A stretch of 64,000 nt of DNA from Paenibacillaceae bacterium GAS479 (GTDB lineage Bacteria; Bacillota; Bacilli; Paenibacillales; Paenibacillaceae), in contig LT629764.1 of the NCBI GenBank assembly GCA_900105225.1, positions 2,016,501 to 2,080,500 of the forward strand. Direction: 5' to 3'. The number at the start of each line of letters is the position of its first letter. The stretch's first letter is position 1. A program made the translations under genes and the position numbers. The notes below the pieces were generated by a model, which was given only the letters and a program-made list of their open reading frames with translations, was not told the DNA's origin and made no database searches. Of this stretch, positions 57,028-64,000 are shown piece after piece.

Positions 57028-57960
57028 CTAACCGCGCACCGGAGCTGCCACATCCTGCGGATGAGGTTCAGTCACAAGCTCCACCGCATCGGCGTTGCCC
57101 TGTACTTGCTCTGGATTTTTGCAGCCGGGAATGACGCTCGTTACGGCTGGATGACGCAGGCACCAAGCCAGCGCCCAAGCTGCCATGTTCACGCCTTGCG
57201 GCACTTCCTCGCGGGCGATCTGCTGCACCTCTTCCAGACGGCGCTGTACCAGCTCCGCATCATGACGATGGCGCACGTCGGTCGCGCCAAATTCTGTACC
57301 AGGTTTATATTTGCCGCTCAAATAACCGCTCGCCAGCGGCACACGCGCCAATACGCCGAGATCCTGAGCCTGGCAGGATGGAAACACGCGCTCCTCAGGC
57401 GTCCGATCGAGGCGATTGTAGACGACCTGGATCGCTTTGGAGCCAACCCGTGTGGATGCCTCCGTCTGATGAAGGTTGTCGTTGCTGCCGATGGAGGTGC
57501 CCAGATGCCTGATTTTGCCCGCTGCAATCTGCTTGTCCAACACGGTCCAAAGCTCATCATTGTCAAAAACCGCATCCGGCCCGGAGTGGAACTGGTACAG
57601 ATCCACATAGTCCGTCTGGAGCGCTTTCAACGAGGCGTCCAGTTGACGCACGACATCATCCGCCGTGAATACATCCGTACGCGTGAACCGCTCATGGAAG
57701 TGATGGCCGAACTTCGTGGCGACGATCCAGTCCTCACGCTGGCGGCGACTCAGATACCGCCCGATGAACTCCTCCGACAGATGATCTCCGTAACATTCCG
57801 CCGTGTCGATCAGATTGATGCCGAGCTCTGCGCCCTTATCGAGGATAGCGTCGACCTCGTCCTGCGAGAAGTCCATGCCCCATTCCCCGCCGAACTGCCA
57901 AGTTCCGATGCCAACGACCGATACATTCAGGTCGGTTTTGCCTAGACGTCTGTATTTCAT
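57028..57960 (-). CDS. Aldo/keto reductase
   Basis: 310 residues after AAGGAGGG. Catalytic Tyr in LIDTAECYGDHLSE, Asp in that loop, Lys in IVATKFGHH, His in LYQFHSGPD; NADPH-binding C-terminus VTSVIPGCKNPEQV. Cytosolic reduction of aldehydes or ketones; substrate not predictable. Monocistronic. Confidence 0.93.
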   Translation of the reverse strand: MKYRRLGKTDLNVSVVGIGTWQFGGEWGMDFSQDEVDAILDKGAELGINLIDTAECYGDHLSEEFIGRYLSRRQREDWIVATKFGHHFHERFTRTDVFTADDVVRQLDASLKALQTDYVDLYQFHSGPDAVFDNDELWTVLDKQIAAGKIRHLGTSIGSNDNLHQTEASTRVGSKAIQVVYNRLDRTPEERVFPSCQAQDLGVLARVPLASGYLSGKYKPGTEFGATDVRHRHDAELVQRRLEEVQQIAREEVPQGVNMAAWALAWCLRHPAVTSVIPGCKNPEQVQGNADAVELVTEPHPQDVAAPVRG

Positions 57961-58054
57961 TCGTCAATCCCTCCTTGTACTTCCAGCTTACCCGCGCGCC
58001 AGTACCAATGCAACAGCACGATAACGGAGCTTTGAGCCGACCCATTCCCACCTA

Positions 58055-58083
58055 TTGCCGCTTTGTCCATTTCAAGGTATAGT
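58055..58083 (+). promoter_or_regulatory. sigma-A promoter of ykoEDC
   Basis: TTGCCG (58055-58060), 17-base spacer, TATAGT (58078-58083). Confidence 0.75.
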
Positions 58084-58098
58084 TAGATCAATTTCATA

Positions 58099-58197
58099 GC
58101 ATGCATGGGTGCTCGATTAAGTCGGGCTGAGACTGCGGCCGTATGCCGCTGACCATTGATCTGATCTGGGTAATGCCAGCGTAGAGAGAATGCATCG
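58099..58197 (+). promoter_or_regulatory. TPP riboswitch (THI element)
   Basis: GGGTGCTC, then CGGGCTGAGA, GACCATTGATCTGATCTGGG, TAATGCCAGCGTAGAGA, closed by ATGCAT/ATGCAT pairing. Thiamine pyrophosphate should reduce expression of the operon. Confidence 0.95.
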
Positions 58198-58354
58198 CGC
58201 ACGCCAAGCTTCGCCTTCCAAGCAACCGAGAGGCTCCGGCTGGGACAACCATCCTTCCGCCGAGTCCATTGGCTGTTGAGGCAGGCTGCAGCCGTCCTCA
58301 GGGACAAGGGGAAGCCGTTTTACAGCTTCCATGCGCGCTTGTCACGTTCGATCT

Positions 58355-58381
58355 GCCCGCCGGCTTCCGGCGGGCTTTTTG
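58355..58381 (+). terminator. TPP-controlled terminator
   Basis: GCCCGCCGG-CTT-CCGGCGGGC followed by TTTTT, between the aptamer and ykoE. Confidence 0.92.
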
Positions 58382-58457
58382 TCCTTTCTGCCGAAACGCT
58401 CCGGTTCATGCATTCTGTGGAAAATTCCACTCCCATCTCGAAAGGAAGCTGAAGTTC

Positions 58458-59075
58458 ATGTCTACTGCACCAACCTCTAACCGCCTCGGCGGCAATTCCA
58501 AAGGGCTCACGCTCACCGACATTCTCGTAACGATTGTCATTTCCGTCGTGTTCGGCCTCATCTACAAAATCTGGGGTCCGATGTACGATGTGCTAAAGCC
58601 GTTCGGCACACATGCGGAACAGCTCAGCTACGGAATGTGGTTCATGGCTGGCACGTTCGCCTTCCTCATTATCCGCAAGCCGGGCGTTGCGATTCTTGCC
58701 GAAATATCCGCTGCCGCGATTGAGGCGTTCCTCGGCGGATCATGGGGAATCTCCACTCTTTGGTACGGCTTGTTCCAGGGGCTTGGAGCCGAACTGTTTT
58801 TCGCCATGTTCCTGTATCGCAAAGCTGGTCCGCTCGTCGCCATTCTCGCTTCCATCGGCTCCGCCGTCGCCTCGATCTTCATCGATCATCATTACGGTTA
58901 TATCGACCAGCTGGCGTTCTGGAACTATGCGCTGTTTATCTCCATGCGCGTCTTGGGCAGCATCATTATTGCCGGCCTGTTCGCTTGGACGCTGGCTCGT
59001 GCGCTTGAGCGGACGGGAGTGCTCAACCTGCTGAGGCCCGCATCAGCCAAGGACTATGACGCGCTGGAGGGCTGA
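58458..59075 (+). CDS. ykoE: ECF transporter substrate-binding (S) component, YkoE family
   Basis: 205 residues from ATG 58458 (AAAGGAAG upstream). About six helices; opens LTLTDILVTIVISVVFGLIYKIWGPMYD and has GGSWGISTLWYGLFQGLGAELFF, both typical of YkoE. It binds the thiamine precursor HMP or thiamine in the membrane. First gene of ykoEDC behind a TPP riboswitch. Confidence 0.93.
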   Translation: MSTAPTSNRLGGNSKGLTLTDILVTIVISVVFGLIYKIWGPMYDVLKPFGTHAEQLSYGMWFMAGTFAFLIIRKPGVAILAEISAAAIEAFLGGSWGISTLWYGLFQGLGAELFFAMFLYRKAGPLVAILASIGSAVASIFIDHHYGYIDQLAFWNYALFISMRVLGSIIIAGLFAWTLARALERTGVLNLLRPASAKDYDALEG

Positions 59076-59078
59076 TCG

Positions 59079-60746
59079 ATGAGCGTTATTCCTCGCCCTG
59101 TCGCAGCCATGGCGAGTCGTCTTCGGCTCAAGTACCCTGGAGATGAAGCGCCGCTGTTGTTCCGCGACCTCAACGTGACGATCCATCAAGGGGAAAAGGT
59201 GCTGCTGCTCGGGCCGAGCGGCTGCGGCAAGTCAACGCTACTGCAAGTGCTGGGAGGGCTTATGCCCTCCATCGTGCCGATCCCTTTGAAAGCGGAGCAA
59301 CTCGTCGTGCCGGAGCGATCTGGTTATGTATTCCAGGACCCTGATGCGCAATTCTGCATGCCTTATGCGGATGAGGAGATTGCTTTCGCCCTTGAAAATC
59401 GCGGCGTGCCGCGCAAAGAGATGCCGGACCTGATCGCCCGGTGCCTGGACGAGGCTGGTCTGCGGCTGGACAATGCCCATACGGCGATCGCTGCTATGTC
59501 GCAAGGCATGAAGCAGCGCCTGGCCGTCGCCTCTATGCTGGCGGTAGAGCCGGATACACTGCTGCTTGACGAGCCAACCGCGCTGCTCGACGAGGAAGGC
59601 ACCGCTCAAGTATGGGATGCACTGCGGAACATCTGGAGCGGACGCACGGTCATTATCGTGGAGCATAAAATCGAGCTAATCGCGCGCGACATGGACCGCG
59701 TCTTGCTGTTCGCGCCGGATGGCTCGATTGAGGCGGACGGCTCGCCGGAGCAGATTTTCCGCGATTGCCGCAGCCAGCTGCAGCAATACGGCATCTGGTA
59801 TCCCGGGTTTTGGGATGATTATGCTCAGGGGAAAAAGCCGCCCGGAAGCTTCGCTTCTGCCGGGCATGCTTCAGACAATGCCGCAGGCACGGCTAGCGCG
59901 CAAACCGCAGCCAGCTTGGATTCCAGCGACTGCGTCGCCGATCCGTCCGCAGGCCATGCCGAGCATGCAACGGCTGCCAGCAACGCTTGCGCCGCAACCC
60001 CAGCTCCATTGCTGGAGCTGGACGGCTTCGCCGGGCTGCGCGGCCGCCAGATCAAAGTGCGGGCCGAGCGGCTCCGCGTCTTTCCTGGCGACTGGATCGC
60101 CTTGACCGGAGCCAATGGCGCCGGGAAAAGCACCCTGCTGCTGGCGATCATGCGCCTGGTCCGCAGCGAAGGCAAGCTGCACTTATGCGGCGTGCCGGAG
60201 CGCCAGCTGCGCAAGCCACGTCAGGCGGCGGAGCATGCCGCCTACTGCTTCCAAAATCCCGAGTTCCAGCTTGTAACCGATAGCGTGAGCGCCGAACTCG
60301 ATTATTCGCTGCCGGAGACGCTGCAAGGCTCCGAGCGCATAGAACGCGTCCAACAGTTGATGGATCGCTTTTCCTTGAACGGGCTCGGATCGCGGCATCC
60401 GTATCAGCTCTCAATGGGTCAAAAGCGCCGCCTCAGCGTTGCCTCCGCCATGGCTCGCCGTCAGCGGCTGCTGCTGCTCGACGAACCGACCTTCGGCCTT
60501 GACGCCGCAGGCACCGTCTCCATGATGGAACAGCTGGAGGAGCTTCGCCGGGACGGCTGCGCCATTCTGATGATTACGCATGATCCCGAGCTTGTACGCC
60601 GCTTCGCAACCCGCCACTGGCGGATCGTGGACGGGGAAGCGCGGGAAGAGCATCTGCAAGCACAAGCTCCTCTCCAAGCTCAAGCGCTACCTGATGAATA
60701 TATCCCTCAACTTGCCCAGCCCATGAAAGGAGCCGCAACGAGATGA
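59079..60746 (+). CDS. ykoD: ECF transporter ATPase with two ABC domains
   Basis: 555 residues, starting 3 bases after ykoE (GGAGG upstream). Domain 1: Walker A GPSGCGKST, Q-loop YVFQDPDAQFCM, MSQGMKQRLAVA, LLLDEPTALLDEEG. Domain 2: GANGAGKST, YCFQNPEFQLV, LSMGQKRRLSVA, LLLDEPTFGLDAAG. An Ala/Ser-rich linker (~255-310) joins them. It powers the transporter as one polypeptide in place of two EcfA subunits. Confidence 0.95.
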   Translation: MSVIPRPVAAMASRLRLKYPGDEAPLLFRDLNVTIHQGEKVLLLGPSGCGKSTLLQVLGGLMPSIVPIPLKAEQLVVPERSGYVFQDPDAQFCMPYADEEIAFALENRGVPRKEMPDLIARCLDEAGLRLDNAHTAIAAMSQGMKQRLAVASMLAVEPDTLLLDEPTALLDEEGTAQVWDALRNIWSGRTVIIVEHKIELIARDMDRVLLFAPDGSIEADGSPEQIFRDCRSQLQQYGIWYPGFWDDYAQGKKPPGSFASAGHASDNAAGTASAQTAASLDSSDCVADPSAGHAEHATAASNACAATPAPLLELDGFAGLRGRQIKVRAERLRVFPGDWIALTGANGAGKSTLLLAIMRLVRSEGKLHLCGVPERQLRKPRQAAEHAAYCFQNPEFQLVTDSVSAELDYSLPETLQGSERIERVQQLMDRFSLNGLGSRHPYQLSMGQKRRLSVASAMARRQRLLLLDEPTFGLDAAGTVSMMEQLEELRRDGCAILMITHDPELVRRFATRHWRIVDGEAREEHLQAQAPLQAQALPDEYIPQLAQPMKGAATR

Positions 60747-61537
60747 ACCTGACCTTTCCGCATCAGGAAACTTGGCTGCATCGCGTCAATCCCGCTCACA
60801 AGCTGACCGTCTCTGCGCTGCTCTTTCTCGTTGTGCTGCTGACGCATAATCCCAACGTGATGATCGCTCTCACCATCGCGGCTCTGCTGCCGCTGCTGTT
60901 CTTTTCCGGCCATCCGCCCTTGCGGCTGTTGCTGTACGCCTCGCCCTTCCTCCTGCTATTCGTCAGCTCGGCCACGGGTATGATGATGTTCGGCACTGGC
61001 GAGACGCTCTGGTTCCACTACGGATTCATCCGCATTACGGAGGAGAGCTTTTATCGGGGTCTGCATCTCGGCTTCCGCTCCTTGCAGATAGCGGCTGTCG
61101 GTCTGACGTTCGCACTGACGACGCGACCTGTCGCTCTGTTCTACTCGCTCATACAGCAGCTGCGACTGCCGCCGCGCTACGCCTACAGCTTTCTTGCGGC
61201 CTTCAACATGCTGCCACTGCTCGCGGAAGAGTTCGTCACACTGCGACAGGCGCTGCAAATCCGTGGTCGCCGCCCACGCGGTATGCGCGGCTTGTATGAG
61301 CGGTTGCGCATGTATGCCATTCCGCTGCTGGCGCAGTGTATTCGGCGCGCTCACCGCACTGCCGCCGCCATGGAGGCCAAACGGTTCAGCAGCGGCTCCG
61401 GGAAACGCACTTATTTTTACCAATATTCCCTGTCTGCCGCCGATGCCTGGTATGCCTTCTACATCCTGCTATCCAGCTTGCTTGCCTGGCAGCTTGGGCA
61501 GCTCTGGTCGCTGATTCCTGTCTCGGATGTACGATAA
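60743..61537 (+). CDS. ykoC: ECF transporter transmembrane (EcfT) component
   Basis: 264 residues, overlapping ykoD (ATGA). Four to five helices and coupling motifs (ALQIRGRRPRGMRGLYERLRMY with A-R-G-like triplets; IRRAHRTAAAMEAKRF). Couples YkoD to YkoE. A terminator follows; a ykoF-like gene is not present in the window. Confidence 0.93.
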   Translation: MNLTFPHQETWLHRVNPAHKLTVSALLFLVVLLTHNPNVMIALTIAALLPLLFFSGHPPLRLLLYASPFLLLFVSSATGMMMFGTGETLWFHYGFIRITEESFYRGLHLGFRSLQIAAVGLTFALTTRPVALFYSLIQQLRLPPRYAYSFLAAFNMLPLLAEEFVTLRQALQIRGRRPRGMRGLYERLRMYAIPLLAQCIRRAHRTAAAMEAKRFSSGSGKRTYFYQYSLSAADAWYAFYILLSSLLAWQLGQLWSLIPVSDVR

Positions 61538-61541
61538 TAAC

Positions 61542-61590
61542 AAAAAAAGGGCTGCTCGCTCATCCTAGGATGAGGAGCAGCCCTTCTTAC
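61542..61590. terminator. Terminator between convergent genes
   Basis: AAGGGCTGCTC...CATCCTAGGATG...GAGCAGCCCTT. Confidence 0.93.
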
Positions 61591-61610
61591 AATCCGGATC
61601 GTCGATAAGA

Positions 61611-61811
61611 CTACAGTCTTACAACGTTCTCAGCTTGTGGTCCACGGCTTCCGTCAACAACGTTGAACTCAACAGCTTGACCTTCGTCAAGAGTTTTGAA
61701 GCCTTCGCCCGTGATTGCGGAGTAATGTACGAATACGTCGCTTCCGCCTTCCATCTCGATAAAGCCGTAGCCTTTCTCAGCGTTGAACCATTTCACAGTA
61801 CCTCTTTGCAT
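61611..61811 (-). CDS. Cold-shock protein (CspA family)
   Basis: 66 residues from ATG 61811 (AGGAGGTG 8 bases upstream). RNP1 KGYGFIEM and RNP2 VFVHYSAI, C-terminal [10 protein letters not shown]. An RNA-chaperone OB fold. The ~200 bases upstream (61812-62010) probably hold a structured, temperature-sensitive leader as in other csp genes; no classic element was identified. Confidence 0.95.
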   Translation of the reverse strand: MQRGTVKWFNAEKGYGFIEMEGGSDVFVHYSAITGEGFKTLDEGQAVEFNVVDGSRGPQAENVVRL

Positions 61812-62052
61812 ATGTGACACCTCCTGCCTTGCTGGGTTCTAACCTTTGTATCTGAGATGCAACATATTCATTCGGTTATTGAACAATAACGCAACTAATA
61901 TGAAGATTCAGCCGAGTGGTTATTACGGTTATGGTAGCATATTCAAGAAAGCAATTGCAACAAGCCTTCCAGTTAAAAGGTAAATTTTCTGAAAGCGGCG
62001 ACATTTCTTGTCCATGGGCCTTTTTGGGCATTGTCCGCCGCTAGTTGTTCCC

Positions 62053-63693
62053 TTAGTTATCCGCTTCCATTTCTATGGGGCGCTCCTGCTCCAAATCCCA
62101 TAGCCAGCGCATTTTACTGGCGCTCAGACGGATACCACCGAGCCATTCTTCTTCCTGTAGTCCATCCACCGTTATGCTCAGCAATGAACCTGCCGTTTTG
62201 TCCCCCAATCTGTATGCCGCGTCAACTTGGAATCGGCCTTCCAGCGCTGCCAGCCCTTGCTCCGTCACCTTCAGCAGGTTTTGCTTCAGCCCGGACGAAT
62301 CCTCGTTGTAGAGCGGCAAATCGCTCTCACCTTCCATCTGCAACAGCGGAGACTCGCCTTGCAACATGCCTCGCAGTACATGCCAATACTGCAGGTCGCC
62401 CGAGCCTAACAGGTGAAGCCTCGGTCCATATAGCCCGAACAGCTCCAGAGGACTCATCGGCCCGAACTCCCGCAGTAGCTCCAGTGTTGTGCGCTGCTCT
62501 ACGCCAAGCCCGTCCTGCGTCGACGGAAGCCGAGACAGATGAGCTTTAAATGCGGCAGCCGCATAGGGAAGCGGCGAAAGATCGCCGTCTAGCAGCTGTT
62601 GCATCGGCAGTGGACTCGCGGCGGTATAGGCCCGCCACAGCTCACGGCCAAGCTCCAACTCACGCTTAGACACCTGACTCCAGCTCCCGCTCAGACGGCC
62701 GAGCTGCTCGGGCGATAGCTGACCGAGCCCCAGAAAAGGCTCTACGCCGGGATATTCCCCTATGCATAGCAAGCTGACTCGTCCCGCGGCGGCATCCGGC
62801 CATTCCGACAGCCGATGCAGCAGCGCTGCAAGCATTGCTTGATCGAACAGGTCATGCTCAAACCAGAGGATGATCTGACCTTTTTGTTCCCGGTATGCCT
62901 CAAGCTTCTCCTCCTGGTACTTGCAGCCCTCCAGGTATTGCGCCTGCGGGATACCGAGCGTCCCTTCCAGATAAGCGGCCCTGTTCTCCCGCTCGACCCC
63001 CTCACCGATTATGCGCTCACTGATCGGACCAAACGAGTAGACTTCCCTCCAGACCAAAATGTCGCCCTCGAGCCCATACTTCCGAAGCTTGTCCCCAACG
63101 AAATCCCCATTCACGATATGCAGCATCCCCGTATTCCTCCCGTACAAATCCTTAATCACGGAAGCCGCATCGGTAAGCGGCAGAGCACTTCTCAGCTTGC
63201 GCCGGGCGTCGAACAAGCGCTTACGGAGCACAGCCTCCGGGCGGTCCAGATACGACGACAGCTCCTTCAGCGAATAGCCCTCCAGGTAAAATAACTCCGC
63301 AGCCAGCCGCTGCCCGGGCGGAAGCGCCGCCAGCGATTCCCGCACCAGCTGCGCCGTCTCCCGGCGCACTGTCTGCTCCGGCAGCGGCATCGCGCCGTCA
63401 TCCCGAGCCTGCTGCTCCTCATAGGAAACCGTGCCCCCTTGCAGCTTACGCAGCTGTCTCCAGCATTGCCGCTCAACGATGCGTCCCAGCCAGCCTGGGA
63501 AAGCCTCTGCTTCCCGCAGCTTGTGCAGATTAAGAAAGGCTTCGAGCAGCGCCTCCTGAACGGCGTCCTCCGCCAAGGCAGCATCGCGCAGACGGCTGCG
63601 GGCTGCTGCCCTGGCCAGCGGCAAAGATCGGGCCGCCAGTTCCTCCCAAGCGGCGCGATCTCCGGCGGCCGCCCGATTTACCGTATCTTTCAT
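62053..63693 (-). CDS. ECF-like sigma factor fused to a DUF1835/DUF3658 protein
   Basis: 546 residues after AAAAAAGGAGCC. Residues ~1-165 are a sigma-70 family module: region 2 RDAALAEDAVQEALLEAFLNLHKLREAEAF and region 4 LPPGQRLAAELFYLEGYSLK, ELSSYLDRPEAVLRKRLFDARR. From residue ~190 (MLHIVNGDFVGDKLRKYGLEG...LVWREVYSFGPI) it is a full DUF1835-type protein of ~350 residues. Both parts are in one uninterrupted frame. It suggests that DUF1835 modulates a transcription function. Confidence 0.85.
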   Translation of the reverse strand: MKDTVNRAAAGDRAAWEELAARSLPLARAAARSRLRDAALAEDAVQEALLEAFLNLHKLREAEAFPGWLGRIVERQCWRQLRKLQGGTVSYEEQQARDDGAMPLPEQTVRRETAQLVRESLAALPPGQRLAAELFYLEGYSLKELSSYLDRPEAVLRKRLFDARRKLRSALPLTDAASVIKDLYGRNTGMLHIVNGDFVGDKLRKYGLEGDILVWREVYSFGPISERIIGEGVERENRAAYLEGTLGIPQAQYLEGCKYQEEKLEAYREQKGQIILWFEHDLFDQAMLAALLHRLSEWPDAAAGRVSLLCIGEYPGVEPFLGLGQLSPEQLGRLSGSWSQVSKRELELGRELWRAYTAASPLPMQQLLDGDLSPLPYAAAAFKAHLSRLPSTQDGLGVEQRTTLELLREFGPMSPLELFGLYGPRLHLLGSGDLQYWHVLRGMLQGESPLLQMEGESDLPLYNEDSSGLKQNLLKVTEQGLAALEGRFQVDAAYRLGDKTAGSLLSITVDGLQEEEWLGGIRLSASKMRWLWDLEQERPIEMEADN

Positions 63694-63767
63694 CCCTTAT
63701 AGGCTCCTTTTTTCCGTGTCAGGGTATAGTGCCATTCCAGCGTAAAAAGGTTACCTGAACCCGAAAA

Positions 63768-63822
63768 TAAAAAAGGGCCCGAGAGCAGCAGCTCAACTCC
63801 TGCCAACCCCGCCCCTTTGCTC
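63768..63822 (-). terminator. Possible terminator of the partial gene
   Basis: Minus strand AAAGGG...GGGCCCTTT followed by TTTTATTTT. Confidence 0.5.
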
Positions 63823-63863
63823 TTGCTCAATGTCCACACCTATTTCCATTCCTATGTCGATAC

Positions 63864-64000
63864 CTATGTCCAAGCCCAGAAAAAACCGTCTCTATCCCAG
63901 GCGATACGGCCGCGATGCAGTTTGCGGAAAGCTTTTTTGACCTCTTTTTCCAGCGATGCGTTCCCTTGTTCGTTCACGAATACATACTGATCTCCATAAT
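63864..64000 (-). CDS. Hypothetical protein, C-terminal end (partial)
   Basis: The minus strand is open from the window edge to TAG at 63864-63866: YGDQYVFVNEQGNASLEKEV, then KKAFRKLHRGRIAWDRDGFF, WAWT. Strand/helix pattern of a small basic domain. The start is outside the window; not recognised. Confidence 0.6.
   Translation of the reverse strand, partial: YGDQYVFVNEQGNASLEKEVKKAFRKLHRGRIAWDRDGFFWAWT

Overview
The window looks like a chromosomal segment of a Paenibacillus-type spore-forming Firmicute. Pointers are moderate-to-high GC with strong AGGAGG-type ribosome binding sites, frequent TTG/GTG starts, Bacillus-style sigma-A promoters (TTGACA/TATAAT), a LexA/DinR-type SOS box, YjcZ-like sporulation motifs, ydbS-ydbT and ykoEDC homologues, and SLH-domain and LanFEG-type genes. 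No rRNA, tRNA, CRISPR array, transposase or prophage block was recognised.

Layout. 1-6.3 kb: tail of a CDF cation exporter, then a presumed surface/spore cluster of YjcZ-like membrane-anchored proteins and three tandem beta-rich paralogues, plus an ABC exporter. 6.4-8.4 kb: sdaAB-sdaAA (L-serine dehydratase) under a tandem glycine riboswitch. 8.5-9.3 kb: 15 copies of a 51-bp hairpin repeat. 9.4-11.4 kb: ECF-like sigma factor, ClpP paralogue and a small protein. 12.2-13.1 kb: guanidine-I riboswitch with a two-gene SMR exporter. 13.2-14.9 kb: hflX behind a long attenuator leader with an ErmDL-like leader peptide. 15.1-16.6 kb: ECF sigma/anti-sigma operon. 16.8-19.1 kb: AT-rich orphan OLD-family nuclease followed by an inverted-repeat field. 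19.2-26.8 kb: fourth YjcZ-like paralogue, cupin, MFS, ilvE divergent from a LysR gene, FUSC-like membrane protein, second 51-bp repeat array and a secreted protein. 27-31.6 kb: LanFEG-like ABC transporter with its two-component system. 32-39 kb: SLH-CAP protein, TRM11-like methyltransferase, coiled-coil secreted protein, MFS, modAB. 39-44 kb: TPR protein, GNAT, truncated AraC and truncated Fur-like regulators, and an SOS-controlled micro-ORF/holin-like locus. 44-53 kb: FeS-type regulator with MFS, subtilisin-like protease, SgrR-type regulator, AT-rich patch with a broken GNAT, TetR/MFS pair. 53-57.9 kb: ydbS-ydbT PH-domain proteins, TIMP-like protein, VOC protein, aldo/keto reductase. 58-61.5 kb: TPP riboswitch and ykoEDC. 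61.6-64 kb: cold-shock protein, sigma-DUF1835 fusion and a partial gene.

A recurring theme is RNA-level or local control of stress and export functions: glycine, guanidine and TPP riboswitches, a putative macrolide-sensing leader before hflX, a perfect SOS box at a promoter facing micro-ORFs and a holin-like gene, and repeated TTTAAC boxes before both the LanFEG-like transporter and its two-component system. The two observations most likely to be new are the hflX leader peptide (about 14.8 kb) and the SOS/micro-ORF/holin-like locus (42.9-43.8 kb). The pair of 51-bp hairpin arrays sharing one core comes next. All function calls are from reading the sequence; no database search was possible.
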